This document shows, piece after piece, positions 57,049 through 63,799 of a stretch of 64,000 nucleotides of DNA. Position numbers and translations under genes: made by a program. Source of the DNA: Rugamonas rubra (GTDB lineage Bacteria; Pseudomonadota; Gammaproteobacteria; Burkholderiales; Burkholderiaceae_D); assembly GCF_900114705.1 (NCBI RefSeq), contig NZ_FOTW01000026.1:1-64000 (forward strand). Direction: 5' to 3'. The first letter of the stretch is position 1. Every line of letters begins with the position of its first letter. The notes beneath the pieces were generated by a model. That model saw nothing but the letters and a program-made list of their open reading frames with translations. It was not told where the DNA came from and made no database searches.

Positions 57049-57506
57049 ACGCCCTTACTCTTCACGCTCTCAGTATCTTCGGCGGCCTCGAAGCGCCGCG
57101 CGTGTGCCAGCACATCGGCCAAGTCGAAGCGCGCATGCTCGCCATGCAGTTCGATGCGCGCCACAGCGACGGCTTTCAACAGTGCATCGGCGACCTCGAC
57201 GCCATCATCACCATCGGTGCCGGGTCGAATGTAGCGGGCGAAGTACTCGCGCGCTTCGAAAATCTCGTCCACGTGCATCAGGCGCGACAGCGTGGCGCGC
57301 AAGGCCGCAGGTGCATCACGGTGCTTGCGCATCGCGCCGACGACAGCCAGCATGCCCCGGTTCAGCGGGATGTCGGTCAGATGCAAGCCGGGGCCGGCGC
57401 GCGGCGGCAGCGGCACGCGCGCGGCGGTCTGGTAGACCTGCATCATCGCGAGGAAGCGATCGGGATCGGCCTGCGCCTGCAGGTCTTGGAGGAAATTCGA
57501 TTGCAT
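57045..57506 (-). CDS. Hypothetical phage protein of the replication operon
   Basis: 153 residues from ATG at 57506 (MQSNFLQDLQAQADPDRFLA). Mainly helical, with LHLTDIPLNRGMLAVVGAMR and ARIELHGEHARFDLADVLAH. Not recognised. Overlaps the YdaU-like gene by 4 bp. A longer open frame upstream (to 57689) is not chosen because it is GC-biased and has no ribosome binding site. Confidence 0.55.
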   Translation of the reverse strand: MQSNFLQDLQAQADPDRFLAMMQVYQTAARVPLPPRAGPGLHLTDIPLNRGMLAVVGAMRKHRDAPAALRATLSRLMHVDEIFEAREYFARYIRPGTDGDDGVEVADALLKAVAVARIELHGEHARFDLADVLAHARRFEAAEDTESVKSKGV

Positions 57507-57607
57507 GTTCAACCTTTCATTCAGCCGGATGTGGGTCGGGGCGTGACCTGGTGGGCTGAAATCACCTGGTCGCGGCTGCGCAGCCGCTGCCCCGTTTGAA
57601 ATCGGTA

Positions 57608-57958
57608 CTACTTGCCGTACAGCGCGCCATAGGTCCGCCGGTCGGCGAACAGCGTGCAGGCGCCATCCTTGAACTCCGGCGTGGTCCACTGCTGCTCAGG
57701 GCCGGCGTCGATCGCCAGGCTGCGCATGCAGACGCAGCAGCAGGCCATGCCGACGCCACGGCACTTGGCGATGTCGGCGCGGCGCGGGCCGTGCACCACG
57801 GGCGCGTCGACAGGGGCTGGCGCGACCGCGCGCGGCGCCGGCGCATCGAGCCCGGCGGCCTGGGCCAGCGCCTGGTTCAAGAACAGGCTGACGTGCACGA
57901 GGCCGCCGGTGCCGGTGGCGGCTTCGAGAACTTCGTTCGGTGGAATCTGGTGGGCCAT
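57608..57958 (-). CDS. Cysteine-rich hypothetical phage protein
   Basis: 116 residues. An alanine/proline-rich middle (PAPRAVAPAPVDAPVV) and a cysteine cluster ADIAKCRGVGMACCCVCMRS that might bind metal. Ends TLFADRRTYGALYGK. Family not recognised. A 100-bp spacer separates it from the next replication-operon gene. Confidence 0.5.
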   Translation of the reverse strand: MAHQIPPNEVLEAATGTGGLVHVSLFLNQALAQAAGLDAPAPRAVAPAPVDAPVVHGPRRADIAKCRGVGMACCCVCMRSLAIDAGPEQQWTTPEFKDGACTLFADRRTYGALYGK

Positions 57959-58065
57959 ATTCGCTTTCGATGTGCCGCGCGGTTCGGGGCGCGGATGCCC
58001 GGTATTGGGTGGGAATTTCCATCCGTGTTAAATTAATGATTCAAAATTTTATTGAAAGCAACTCT

Positions 58066-58332
58066 ATGAATGAAGAACCTGAAAGCCTCGCAGAGCTATC
58101 CGAGCGAGTCGGTAAAATTGTTCAGTACATTGACGTTATGGACGACAAGGCCACACGGCGGGAGCTTGCGAACACCTTAATTCTCCAAGCGATATCCAAT
58201 GCAGTAAGAGAGCTCGATCCCGCGATAGCAGACGCTATTCCGCAAAGACTCGAACTCATTCGAACACGAACCAAAGGCGACGCGGCTACTTTCCAAGCCA
58301 TTGAAGACGCCTTGAAATTTTTCCGTCCATAA
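58066..58332 (+). CDS. Plus-strand accessory gene within the leftward operon
   Basis: 88 residues from ATG at 58066 (GAAAG upstream); an in-frame ATG at 58036 is an alternative. Reads MNEEPESLAELSERVGKIVQ, then YIDVMDDKATRRELANTLIL, wholly helical. AT-rich upstream DNA (58010-58060) offers a promoter. It overlaps the end of the opposing gene by 47 bp. Unknown family; its isolated, opposed position suggests a gene expressed from the lysogen. Confidence 0.55.
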   Translation: MNEEPESLAELSERVGKIVQYIDVMDDKATRRELANTLILQAISNAVRELDPAIADAIPQRLELIRTRTKGDAATFQAIEDALKFFRP

Positions 58333-58543
58333 CGCTACTTTGGTGCAGGCGGGTCTGCGCCATCGCGCCGCGCAGCTCGGCGGCGTGGTCGAGGGCAGTG
58401 TCCTGGAACTTCAGGACGCCCTTCGGCTCGATGGCCGGGCCGGCGGCCGGCGCGGCGCCAGGCAAGTGGTGAGCAGCGGCATCGGTTGCCTCGCGCTGGG
58501 CGGCCAGCTGCTGGGCGCGGATTTGCGGGTTGTATGAATTCAT
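58286..58543 (-). CDS. Hypothetical phage protein
   Basis: 85 residues from ATG at 58543 (MNSYNPQIRAQQLAAQREAT). Contains EPKGVLKFQDTALDHAAELR. Not recognised. Overlaps the next gene by 4 bp and antisense to the end of 58066-58332. Confidence 0.5.
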   Translation of the reverse strand: MNSYNPQIRAQQLAAQREATDAAAHHLPGAAPAAGPAIEPKGVLKFQDTALDHAAELRGAMAQTRLHQSSVMDGKISRRLQWLGK

Positions 58544-58743
58544 GATGGATTCCTTGGTTTCGGCGCGCCGCGCAGCACCAGGCCACGCAATTGCGTCAGG
58601 GTTTGGAGTGTCTCGTTGGCGACGGCCAGCAGGTAGCTGGCGCGCTCCTGGGTGACGGCGCCGGCGGCGACCTTCGCCGGGAGGGCGGCGCGCAGGCGGG
58701 TGCAGCTCTGCGACACCCATTGGATTTGCTCGTCGAGGTTCAT
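58540..58743 (-). CDS. Small helical phage protein
   Basis: 67 residues: MNLDEQIQWVSQSCTRLRAA, then LPAKVAAGAVTQERASYLLA. Two predicted helices; not recognised. ATGA overlaps on both sides. Confidence 0.52.
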   Translation of the reverse strand: MNLDEQIQWVSQSCTRLRAALPAKVAAGAVTQERASYLLAVANETLQTLTQLRGLVLRGAPKPRNPS

Positions 58744-59384
58744 AGGGTTTCCTTGGACGGGTTGTAGAGGGCCGGGGTGTTGAAGGCGAGCTCTAGCTGG
58801 GCGCCGCCGCGCAGCGCTTTGCCGCTGATGTGCAGCAGTTCCCAGTCTGCTTGCGTGTCGGCTTCGTTTTGGATGCGCAGTAAAGGCGTCGCCACGCGCG
58901 CGAGGTGACCCATCGTCATGCCAGGGAAGTTGGTAGCCCCGGCGGCCGCGCTGATGGCTAGATAAATCCGGGGAAAGCAGGCCCCGGTGCGCTCGAAGAT
59001 GTATGGCACGGCCTTGTGTATCAAGATGCGATCTCGGGTGGTGGTAATTCGGGATGCGTTGAATTCATCCTCAAGCTCCACCATCCGGTCGAACACCTTT
59101 GCCTGCAACTCGTAGCTGTAGCTCATCGCAATGAGGCACGCTTCCCGCTTGGGGAAGTTGTAGCAAGGGTATTCCTGCTGATTGTCTGGATTGACGTGGT
59201 GTGCAAAAAAATTTGCACACCCCTTGCCCAGTACCTTCGGCACCTTGGTCATCAAGCTGCGGTGGGCCAACTTAATGAACCGCTTTCCGCCTTCAGCTTC
59301 TTTGGCCTTACGCTCTTCGTTGATGTAGTCGACCATCTGCATACTGCTCATGGTCGGCTCGAAATTGCGGATGGGGCCGCTCAT
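58740..59384 (-). CDS. Rha-like phage regulatory protein
   Basis: 214 residues. RFIKLAHRSLMTKVPKVLGK and the motif YNFPKREACLIAMSYSYELQ followed by AKVFDRMVELE are hallmarks of the Rha/KilA-associated family. These act as antirepressors or modulators of lytic growth. The C-terminal half (PYIFERTGACFPRIYLAISA) is not assigned. A perfect 10-bp inverted repeat with a poly-A loop lies inside the gene (59198-59221). Second gene of the leftward early operon after cro. Confidence 0.72.
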   Translation of the reverse strand: MSGPIRNFEPTMSSMQMVDYINEERKAKEAEGGKRFIKLAHRSLMTKVPKVLGKGCANFFAHHVNPDNQQEYPCYNFPKREACLIAMSYSYELQAKVFDRMVELEDEFNASRITTTRDRILIHKAVPYIFERTGACFPRIYLAISAAAGATNFPGMTMGHLARVATPLLRIQNEADTQADWELLHISGKALRGGAQLELAFNTPALYNPSKETL

Positions 59385-59623
59385 GGGGTAGCCTTGGTGG
59401 TGGGCTCAGTTGAATTGCGAACGACCGACCAGTTCACTCGGTCGTTAAGTTCCTCGCAACGTATAGCACCGGAAGTGAGTTCTTCGATCCGGGTGCAGTG
59501 CTCGGCCGGAACCCTCTTTGCGGACACCCACTGCTGAACAACCTGATAGCCACTGAGGCCCAGCGCGCGTGCGACGGCGCTTAGGCTGCCGAAGTGTTTA
59601 ATGGTTTTATCGATTCCGTTCAT
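59381..59623 (-). CDS. cro: Cro / YdaS-like HTH protein
   Basis: 80 residues. Cro-type HTH: NGIDKTIKHFGSLSAVARAL, then GLSGYQVVQQWVSAKRVPAE and HCTRIEELTSGAIRCEEL, the YdaS/Cro pattern. Divergent from the CI-like gene across an 83-bp operator region. A TATGAT box ends 7 bp before the ATG, so its transcript may be leaderless. It should repress the CI promoter at the start of lytic growth. Confidence 0.82.
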   Translation of the reverse strand: MNGIDKTIKHFGSLSAVARALGLSGYQVVQQWVSAKRVPAEHCTRIEELTSGAIRCEELNDRVNWSVVRNSTEPTTKATP

Positions 59624-59638
59624 GCGTCAAATCATACG

Positions 59639-59698
59639 CTAGTTTTTCTAGCATTGCTAGATTATCCTGTGGTGACACAATAAAAACTAGTGTATAAC
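59639..59698. promoter_or_regulatory. cro/cI divergent operator-promoter region
   Basis: Contains CTAG-tttttctagcatt-GCTAG (59639-59660), with nested CTAG palindromes, and AAAAACTAG (59682-59690) in inverted sense. The cI promoter appears as GTGACA (59672-59677) and TATAAC (59693-59698). The same 22-bp word recurs once more downstream of cI at 60202. Confidence 0.65.
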
Positions 59699-59706
59699 AT
59701 AACGCC

Positions 59707-60192
59707 ATGGAAACTATAAATTCACGGATTAAGAAACGGCGTGAGGCCCTTGGCCTCACGATGAAGCAGCTCGCGGAGAGAGTTGGCGTATCTGCCTGGC
59801 AGACTGTCCAGCAGTGGGAGAAAGAAGGGGGAACGGCACCGAAGAGGTTGCGCATGGTGGCGGTAGCCGCCGCTCTAGAAACTACGGTCGAGTACTTGCA
59901 GTTTGGCGTTTCTGACGAGGAACTTGAGGAGCTTGGAGGGGCTGCAGCGCTCGAGGAACTTGTGGTGAAGACCCAGAACGAGATCAAAGAAGTCTTTAAG
60001 CTAACCGATGTTATCCGAAAGGGCCTGACTGTCGAAGCTGTACATGTTGGATATGCATTCGACAGGCTTTTGACAATAGAGCAAAAGGATGCTGTGATTG
60101 CACAGTTTCGCGCCTTTGGGACATGGGAGTTGGAGGGCGACGGCTGGGAGCTGTTCTATAGGCATTTGCCGGCCTCGCTTCCAAAAAAATAA
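59707..60192 (+). CDS. CI-like repressor without peptidase domain
   Basis: 161 residues. The N-terminal XRE HTH is plain: RIKKRREALGLTMKQLAERV, then GVSAWQTVQQWEKEGG and APKRLRMVAVAAAL. The rest is helical (EVFKLTDVIRKGLTVEAVHV) with no S24 Ser/Lys protease motifs. It should maintain lysogeny by binding the CTAG-type operators on both sides of its gene. Induction would need another route than RecA-stimulated self-cleavage. Confidence 0.82.
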   Translation: METINSRIKKRREALGLTMKQLAERVGVSAWQTVQQWEKEGGTAPKRLRMVAVAAALETTVEYLQFGVSDEELEELGGAAALEELVVKTQNEIKEVFKLTDVIRKGLTVEAVHVGYAFDRLLTIEQKDAVIAQFRAFGTWELEGDGWELFYRHLPASLPKK

Positions 60193-60201
60193 GGCGTGGT
60201 A

Positions 60202-60240
60202 CTAGTTTTTCTTGCATTGCTAGTTTTTCTTGTGTAGAGT
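60202..60240 (+). promoter_or_regulatory. Early rightward promoter with overlapping operator repeats
   Basis: CTAG-tttttcttgcatt-GCTAG at 60202-60223 matches the 59639 site at 21 of 22 positions; a second partial copy (CTAGTTTTTCTTG) follows at 60220-60232. TTGCAT (60212-60217) and TAGAGT (60235-60240), 17 bp apart, form a plausible promoter for the early operon, directly covered by the operators. Confidence 0.68.
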
Positions 60241-60276
60241 TCGTCTCAGTTCAACGCAACATTGACTGAGGCGAAC

Positions 60277-60753
60277 ATGACCACCACTTCTACCACCATC
60301 AGCACCACCACCCCGCCAGCAGGCCGCCGCGACGACGCGCTGATCGAGCGCGCCCGCATCGCCTTCGCCAAGGCCGGCGGCCACGAGCAGCCTAGCGGCG
60401 CCAGCGATGTCACCAACGTCGACGGCGTGACCATCGTCACCTTGCGCAACGTCAACGGCGTGCTGGCGGTCTACCGCCTCCAGGGCGGCGTCCTGAAGCG
60501 CATCATCGCCGGCGCCGCCACCGTCGACCAGTTGTTCAACGCCGCCTTCAGCACAGCGCGCGACCCGCGCAGCGCCGAGTACCGGGCCGGCGTGCGCGCA
60601 GCCCTGGCGTTCCGCATCGAGGGTGTGCCGATCCGCCACCAGCACGCCGCTGGCACTGCCGCTGACGATGCGTTCGCCTCCGGAATTCAGGAAGGCCACT
60701 CTGTTTGGCGCGCGGCCCAGGCCGAGGCCGTCACTGCAGCGGGCGCAGCATGA
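60277..60753 (+). CDS. First gene of the early rightward operon, unknown
   Basis: 158 residues from ATG at 60277, after GAGG. A threonine-rich start (MTTTSTTISTTTPPAG), then DALIERARIAFAKAGGHEQP, VDGVTIVTLRNVNGVLAVYR, and FASGIQEGHSVWRAAQAEAV. Not recognised. It is the first gene under the operator-covered promoter and is coupled to the next by ATGA. Confidence 0.6.
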   Translation: MTTTSTTISTTTPPAGRRDDALIERARIAFAKAGGHEQPSGASDVTNVDGVTIVTLRNVNGVLAVYRLQGGVLKRIIAGAATVDQLFNAAFSTARDPRSAEYRAGVRAALAFRIEGVPIRHQHAAGTAADDAFASGIQEGHSVWRAAQAEAVTAAGAA

Positions 60754-61082
60754 GCGCGCGCCAGAACTTCATGGAGCAGCACTTCTTCAAAAAGGACGGC
60801 TACTACGACATGACGGCGTCGGGGGAATTCCTGATGATGGCCGGCTTTGCCTACGCCCCCAAGGAGCATCCCAAGCCAGGCATGCGCGAGCGCGTCGACG
60901 AGATCCTGGCCAGCGCCGCGCGCGCCGGCTTCGGTCAATCCGACGTCTTCACCACCCTACTGGCAAAGGGTGGAATTTCCGAACGCACGTTGCGTCTGGC
61001 GTGCGAAGTAACCACCGCTGTCGGCGGCGACGCCACCATGTTCCACTTGATCCAAATCGCACCCAAAGGAGTAGCGCAATGA
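60750..61082 (+). CDS. Early phage protein, unknown
   Basis: 110 residues: MSARQNFMEQHFFKKDGYYD, GEFLMMAGFAYAPKEHPKPG, VFTTLLAKGGISERTLRLAC. Globular, helical; not recognised. 4-bp overlaps at both ends. Confidence 0.58.
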   Translation: MSARQNFMEQHFFKKDGYYDMTASGEFLMMAGFAYAPKEHPKPGMRERVDEILASAARAGFGQSDVFTTLLAKGGISERTLRLACEVTTAVGGDATMFHLIQIAPKGVAQ

Positions 61083-61399
61083 GCATGACCAGTACCACCC
61101 ATCTGATCGCGCTACTCGCCGCCGGCGAACTGGCCGTGCAACTGCTGCATGCCGACAGTGCCACCAGGGCGGCAAAGGCGCGCTACCACGACAAGATCGA
61201 CCAGTTCGAGGCCAAGCACGGTCGCGCATCCTCGCGCATCGACACGCGCCAGCCGGAGCACGCCAAGGTGATCAAGCACACCAAGGTCGAGTACGAGGCG
61301 TACCTGGACGCCAAGCGCAATGCCGGCAATGTGCGCCGCCGCCTGGAAAATGCTAGCCGCAAGGCGGCGACAATTGTAGCGACTGGAGGTACGCTGTGA
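61079..61399 (+). CDS. Early phage protein, paralogue of the gene at 63796
   Basis: 106 residues. LIALLAAGELAVQLLHADSA, ARYHDKIDQFEAKHG and RQPEHAKVIKHTK align with the gene at the right window edge (QLALEG..., YHLAIHAYEREHG, DAPEHAAVREFT). Helical, basic C-terminus. Function unknown; duplication within one operon is the notable point. Confidence 0.6.
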   Translation: MSMTSTTHLIALLAAGELAVQLLHADSATRAAKARYHDKIDQFEAKHGRASSRIDTRQPEHAKVIKHTKVEYEAYLDAKRNAGNVRRRLENASRKAATIVATGGTL

Positions 61400-62289
61400 G
61401 CGCCCGGCAACCGCACGAGCTGCTGCTGGCGGCGAAGCAGTCGGTGCCGGCCGCGCCGGTAGACATCGCCGGCGTGCAACTAGTCCCGATCGAATACGCC
61501 GGTCGCCGCGTGCTGACGCTGTCCGCTATGGATAAAGCACACCGCCGCCCTGACGGAACTGCGCGCCGGAACTTCAATGAGCATCGCGCCCGCCTGATTG
61601 CCGGCGATGATTTCTTCGAGCTGACCCAGCCGGACGAAATTCGTACGCTTGGTTTTTCACGACCGCAAGGCGGCACGCCCGCGTCGATCCTGCTGCTGAC
61701 CGAAACCGGCTACAGCATGCTCGTGAAATCGTTCACCGACGACCTAGCCTGGGACGTGCAGCGGCAACTGGTGAGGTCGTACTTCGCTAAGCCGACGCCA
61801 ACCACCGATCCGCTGGCCAGCCTTCCGCCGGAGCAGCGCGCGCTGGTCGGCCTAATGTTCGAGCAAGCAGCCATGAAGCAGCAGTTGGACACACAGGGCG
61901 CCGCGCTGACCACCGTCGAGCAGCGCGTCGACGATATCGCGGCCGGCCAGGTGCTGCTGACGCGGCCGTCGGCGGCCGAGTCCATCGTCCACATCCGCAT
62001 ACGGATCGGGAGGCTGTACGGCCTGCCCACGCGCATCGTCGATGAAGTGATCCGGCAGTCGCCGTACGCGTTGAAGCCGGTGATGGTGAAGAACGCGCAC
62101 GAGGACGCCAAGGGTGGCAGCTACGCCTGCTTCTGGATCAAGGACGTCAGCGCCGTGTTCGCGCGCTTCGTTGCCGAGTGCCAGCGCGTCACGGCAACCC
62201 AGGTCATCCATCCCTACATCGACGGCCGCTTCAAGTTGTCGATACCGCGTGATCGACCACCACCAGGCACGCAGTCAATTCTGATTTAA
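61396..62289 (+). CDS. ORF6N-domain (antirepressor-type) protein
   Basis: 297 residues from GTG at 61396, overlapping the previous stop. The N-terminal ORF6N domain reads VPIEYAGRRVLTLSAMDKAH, RRNFNEHRARLIAGDDFFEL, TPASILLLTETGYSMLVKSF and DLAWDVQRQLVRSYF. A coiled segment and a C-terminal domain (VHIRIRIGRLYGLPTRIVDE) follow. Such proteins act as phage antirepressors or DNA-binding regulators. The longest gene of the early operon. Confidence 0.78.
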   Translation: MSARQPHELLLAAKQSVPAAPVDIAGVQLVPIEYAGRRVLTLSAMDKAHRRPDGTARRNFNEHRARLIAGDDFFELTQPDEIRTLGFSRPQGGTPASILLLTETGYSMLVKSFTDDLAWDVQRQLVRSYFAKPTPTTDPLASLPPEQRALVGLMFEQAAMKQQLDTQGAALTTVEQRVDDIAAGQVLLTRPSAAESIVHIRIRIGRLYGLPTRIVDEVIRQSPYALKPVMVKNAHEDAKGGSYACFWIKDVSAVFARFVAECQRVTATQVIHPYIDGRFKLSIPRDRPPPGTQSILI

Positions 62290-62370
62290 ACCCGAAGCAG
62301 AAACAAAAAAGCCCACCCGGCGCTCGAACGCCGAATGGACCCGTACGCCCTAATTTTTTGGAGAAATACC

Positions 62371-62760
62371 ATGGCGAATCGTAACAATAACATAAATGCA
62401 ATCAAAGGGGCAACCGCCCAGGCGTTGATCGACGACAAGTCCATGCTCGAGGACCGCTACGAGCAGTTCCCTGGCCACGTGATCGACCTGGCCGCGGCGA
62501 CCGGCGCACCGATCGACCCCCACCTGCGCCAGCTCAACCGGATTCAATCTCTGTGCGCTGGCATGGGTGCGGTCATGCGCATCGTCTCGGGCAATCCCGT
62601 CATGGCCGCCTGCTTTGATCCGCAGGACGATGGCACGGCAATCCCGCTGAGCGAGGTGGCGATCGACCGCCTGACGAACATGGTCGCGACGATGTGCGAA
62701 GGCATCAGCGAAGAGATCGCTGCATCGGCCGATACGCTGCGTTCCCTGGTGTCGGCATGA
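62371..62760 (+). CDS. Early phage protein, unknown
   Basis: 129 residues from ATG at 62371, TTGGAGAAA upstream. MANRNNNINAIKGATAQALI, YEQFPGHVIDLAAATGAPID, RLTNMVATMCEGISEEIAAS. Helical; not recognised. Preceded by an 81-bp gap holding a small hairpin (cggcg-ctcgaa-cgccg). Confidence 0.55.
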   Translation: MANRNNNINAIKGATAQALIDDKSMLEDRYEQFPGHVIDLAAATGAPIDPHLRQLNRIQSLCAGMGAVMRIVSGNPVMAACFDPQDDGTAIPLSEVAIDRLTNMVATMCEGISEEIAASADTLRSLVSA

Positions 62761-63020
62761 GCGCCCATATCGTCAAGGCCGCCGGCGCCGACGGCGCGCT
62801 CCCTGGCACCTTCGCCGTCGAGGTGCCTTACGGGAAGCTGCACATTGAAGACATCGAAATCCGCAGCCACCTGGCAATGCGCGCCGAGCAGTTGGCCGGG
62901 CTCCTAATGCTGATCCAGCCGCCCGAAGGACCTAGCAACATGTTGTGGCTCGCCCAGCAGTTGGCGGACGAGGTGCTCGCGATGGTGATCGCCATGCGGA
63001 CGCGCGGGGTTGCACCATGA
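62757..63020 (+). CDS. Early phage protein, unknown
   Basis: 87 residues: MSAHIVKAAGADGALPGTFA, VEVPYGKLHIEDIEIRSHLA, then a hydrophobic helix region (QLAGLLMLIQPPEG). Not recognised. ATGA overlaps both sides. Confidence 0.52.
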   Translation: MSAHIVKAAGADGALPGTFAVEVPYGKLHIEDIEIRSHLAMRAEQLAGLLMLIQPPEGPSNMLWLAQQLADEVLAMVIAMRTRGVAP

Positions 63021-63211
63021 GCGGCCCGACCGCCACCCAGCCGCCGGCCGCGCTGCCGCTCACCCCGGACGAGCAGCGCGTCCTGAGCGCGTTTCGCAGC
63101 ATGGACTCCAACAGGCGGATCGCGACACTGGCCGTTACCGAGGCCTGGGCACAGGCTAGCCTGAGCCAAAAACGCCCGACGTTGTCACTTATTCAAGGAG
63201 GTTCCGTATGA
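63017..63211 (+). CDS. Micro-gene of a tandem paralogue set (copy 1)
   Basis: 64 residues. Core PLTPDEQRVLSAFRSMDSNR, RIATLAVTEAWA, and RPTLSLIQGG. It shares LTxxEQxxLxxFRxMDxxR...PxLxLI with the genes at 63208 and 63599. Function unknown. Confidence 0.58.
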   Translation: MSGPTATQPPAALPLTPDEQRVLSAFRSMDSNRRIATLAVTEAWAQASLSQKRPTLSLIQGGSV

Positions 63212-63414
63212 AAAAACCAACCGCCGCACTGCTGCCAGACCAACAGGCGCTCACCATGCAAGAACAGACCTTGCTGCTGGCCTATCGGACCATGGATGGC
63301 CGGCGCCAGTGCGAGCTGATGTCGTTCGCGACTGGTGTAGCGGAGGCATTCCCACGTCGCGCAGCACCGACTCTGCGCCTCATCTCGGCGGCTGGAACGG
63401 CGGTGCGTCCATGA
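63208..63414 (+). CDS. Micro-gene of a tandem paralogue set (copy 2)
   Basis: 68 residues. Core LTMQEQTLLLAYRTMDGRRQ, CELMSFATGVAEAFPRR, APTLRLISAAG. Same pattern as copies 1 and 3. A good AAGGAGG precedes its ATG within copy 1. Confidence 0.58.
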   Translation: MKKPTAALLPDQQALTMQEQTLLLAYRTMDGRRQCELMSFATGVAEAFPRRAAPTLRLISAAGTAVRP

Positions 63415-63602
63415 ACACCGTTACCCAACTGCGCGCCGCCCAGGTCAAGCGCCTAGCCGGCCTGGCCAACGTCGTCGGCGCGCTGCTCGGCGCGATCGAC
63501 ACCATGCGGCCGGACGCCCAGGCGGACGCGCTGCGGGCCTGTGCCGGCATGACCGCCGACATCGCGGACGACCTGGACGAGCTTGTCGGCGGTGCGTCAT
63601 GA
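63411..63602 (+). CDS. Small early phage protein
   Basis: 63 residues: MNTVTQLRAAQVKRLAGLAN, VVGALLGAIDTMRPDAQADA, ending DIADDLDELVGGAS. Helical; not a member of the flanking paralogue set. ATGA overlaps both sides. Confidence 0.52.
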   Translation: MNTVTQLRAAQVKRLAGLANVVGALLGAIDTMRPDAQADALRACAGMTADIADDLDELVGGAS

Positions 63603-63799
63603 GGGTCGTGCCGACACCCGGCGCGCCGCTGACCGCCGGCGAGCAGCAGATCCTCGCCCACTTCCGCCAGATGGACACGCGCCGCAAGGACGAGGCTCTG
63701 GTCAGGATGGCGCGGATCGCAAACACCCACCCGGCCACCGGCAAGCGCATTTCCGCGCTGCGCCTGGTGGCCACCCAAAGAAAGGCAGCACAAGAATGA
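63599..63799 (+). CDS. Micro-gene of a tandem paralogue set (copy 3)
   Basis: 66 residues. Core LTAGEQQILAHFRQMDTRRK, DEALVRMARIANTHP, RISALRLVATQRK. The invariant EQ, FR-MD-RR and final hydrophobic LxLI/V positions match copies 1 and 2. Confidence 0.58.
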   Translation: MRVVPTPGAPLTAGEQQILAHFRQMDTRRKDEALVRMARIANTHPATGKRISALRLVATQRKAAQE

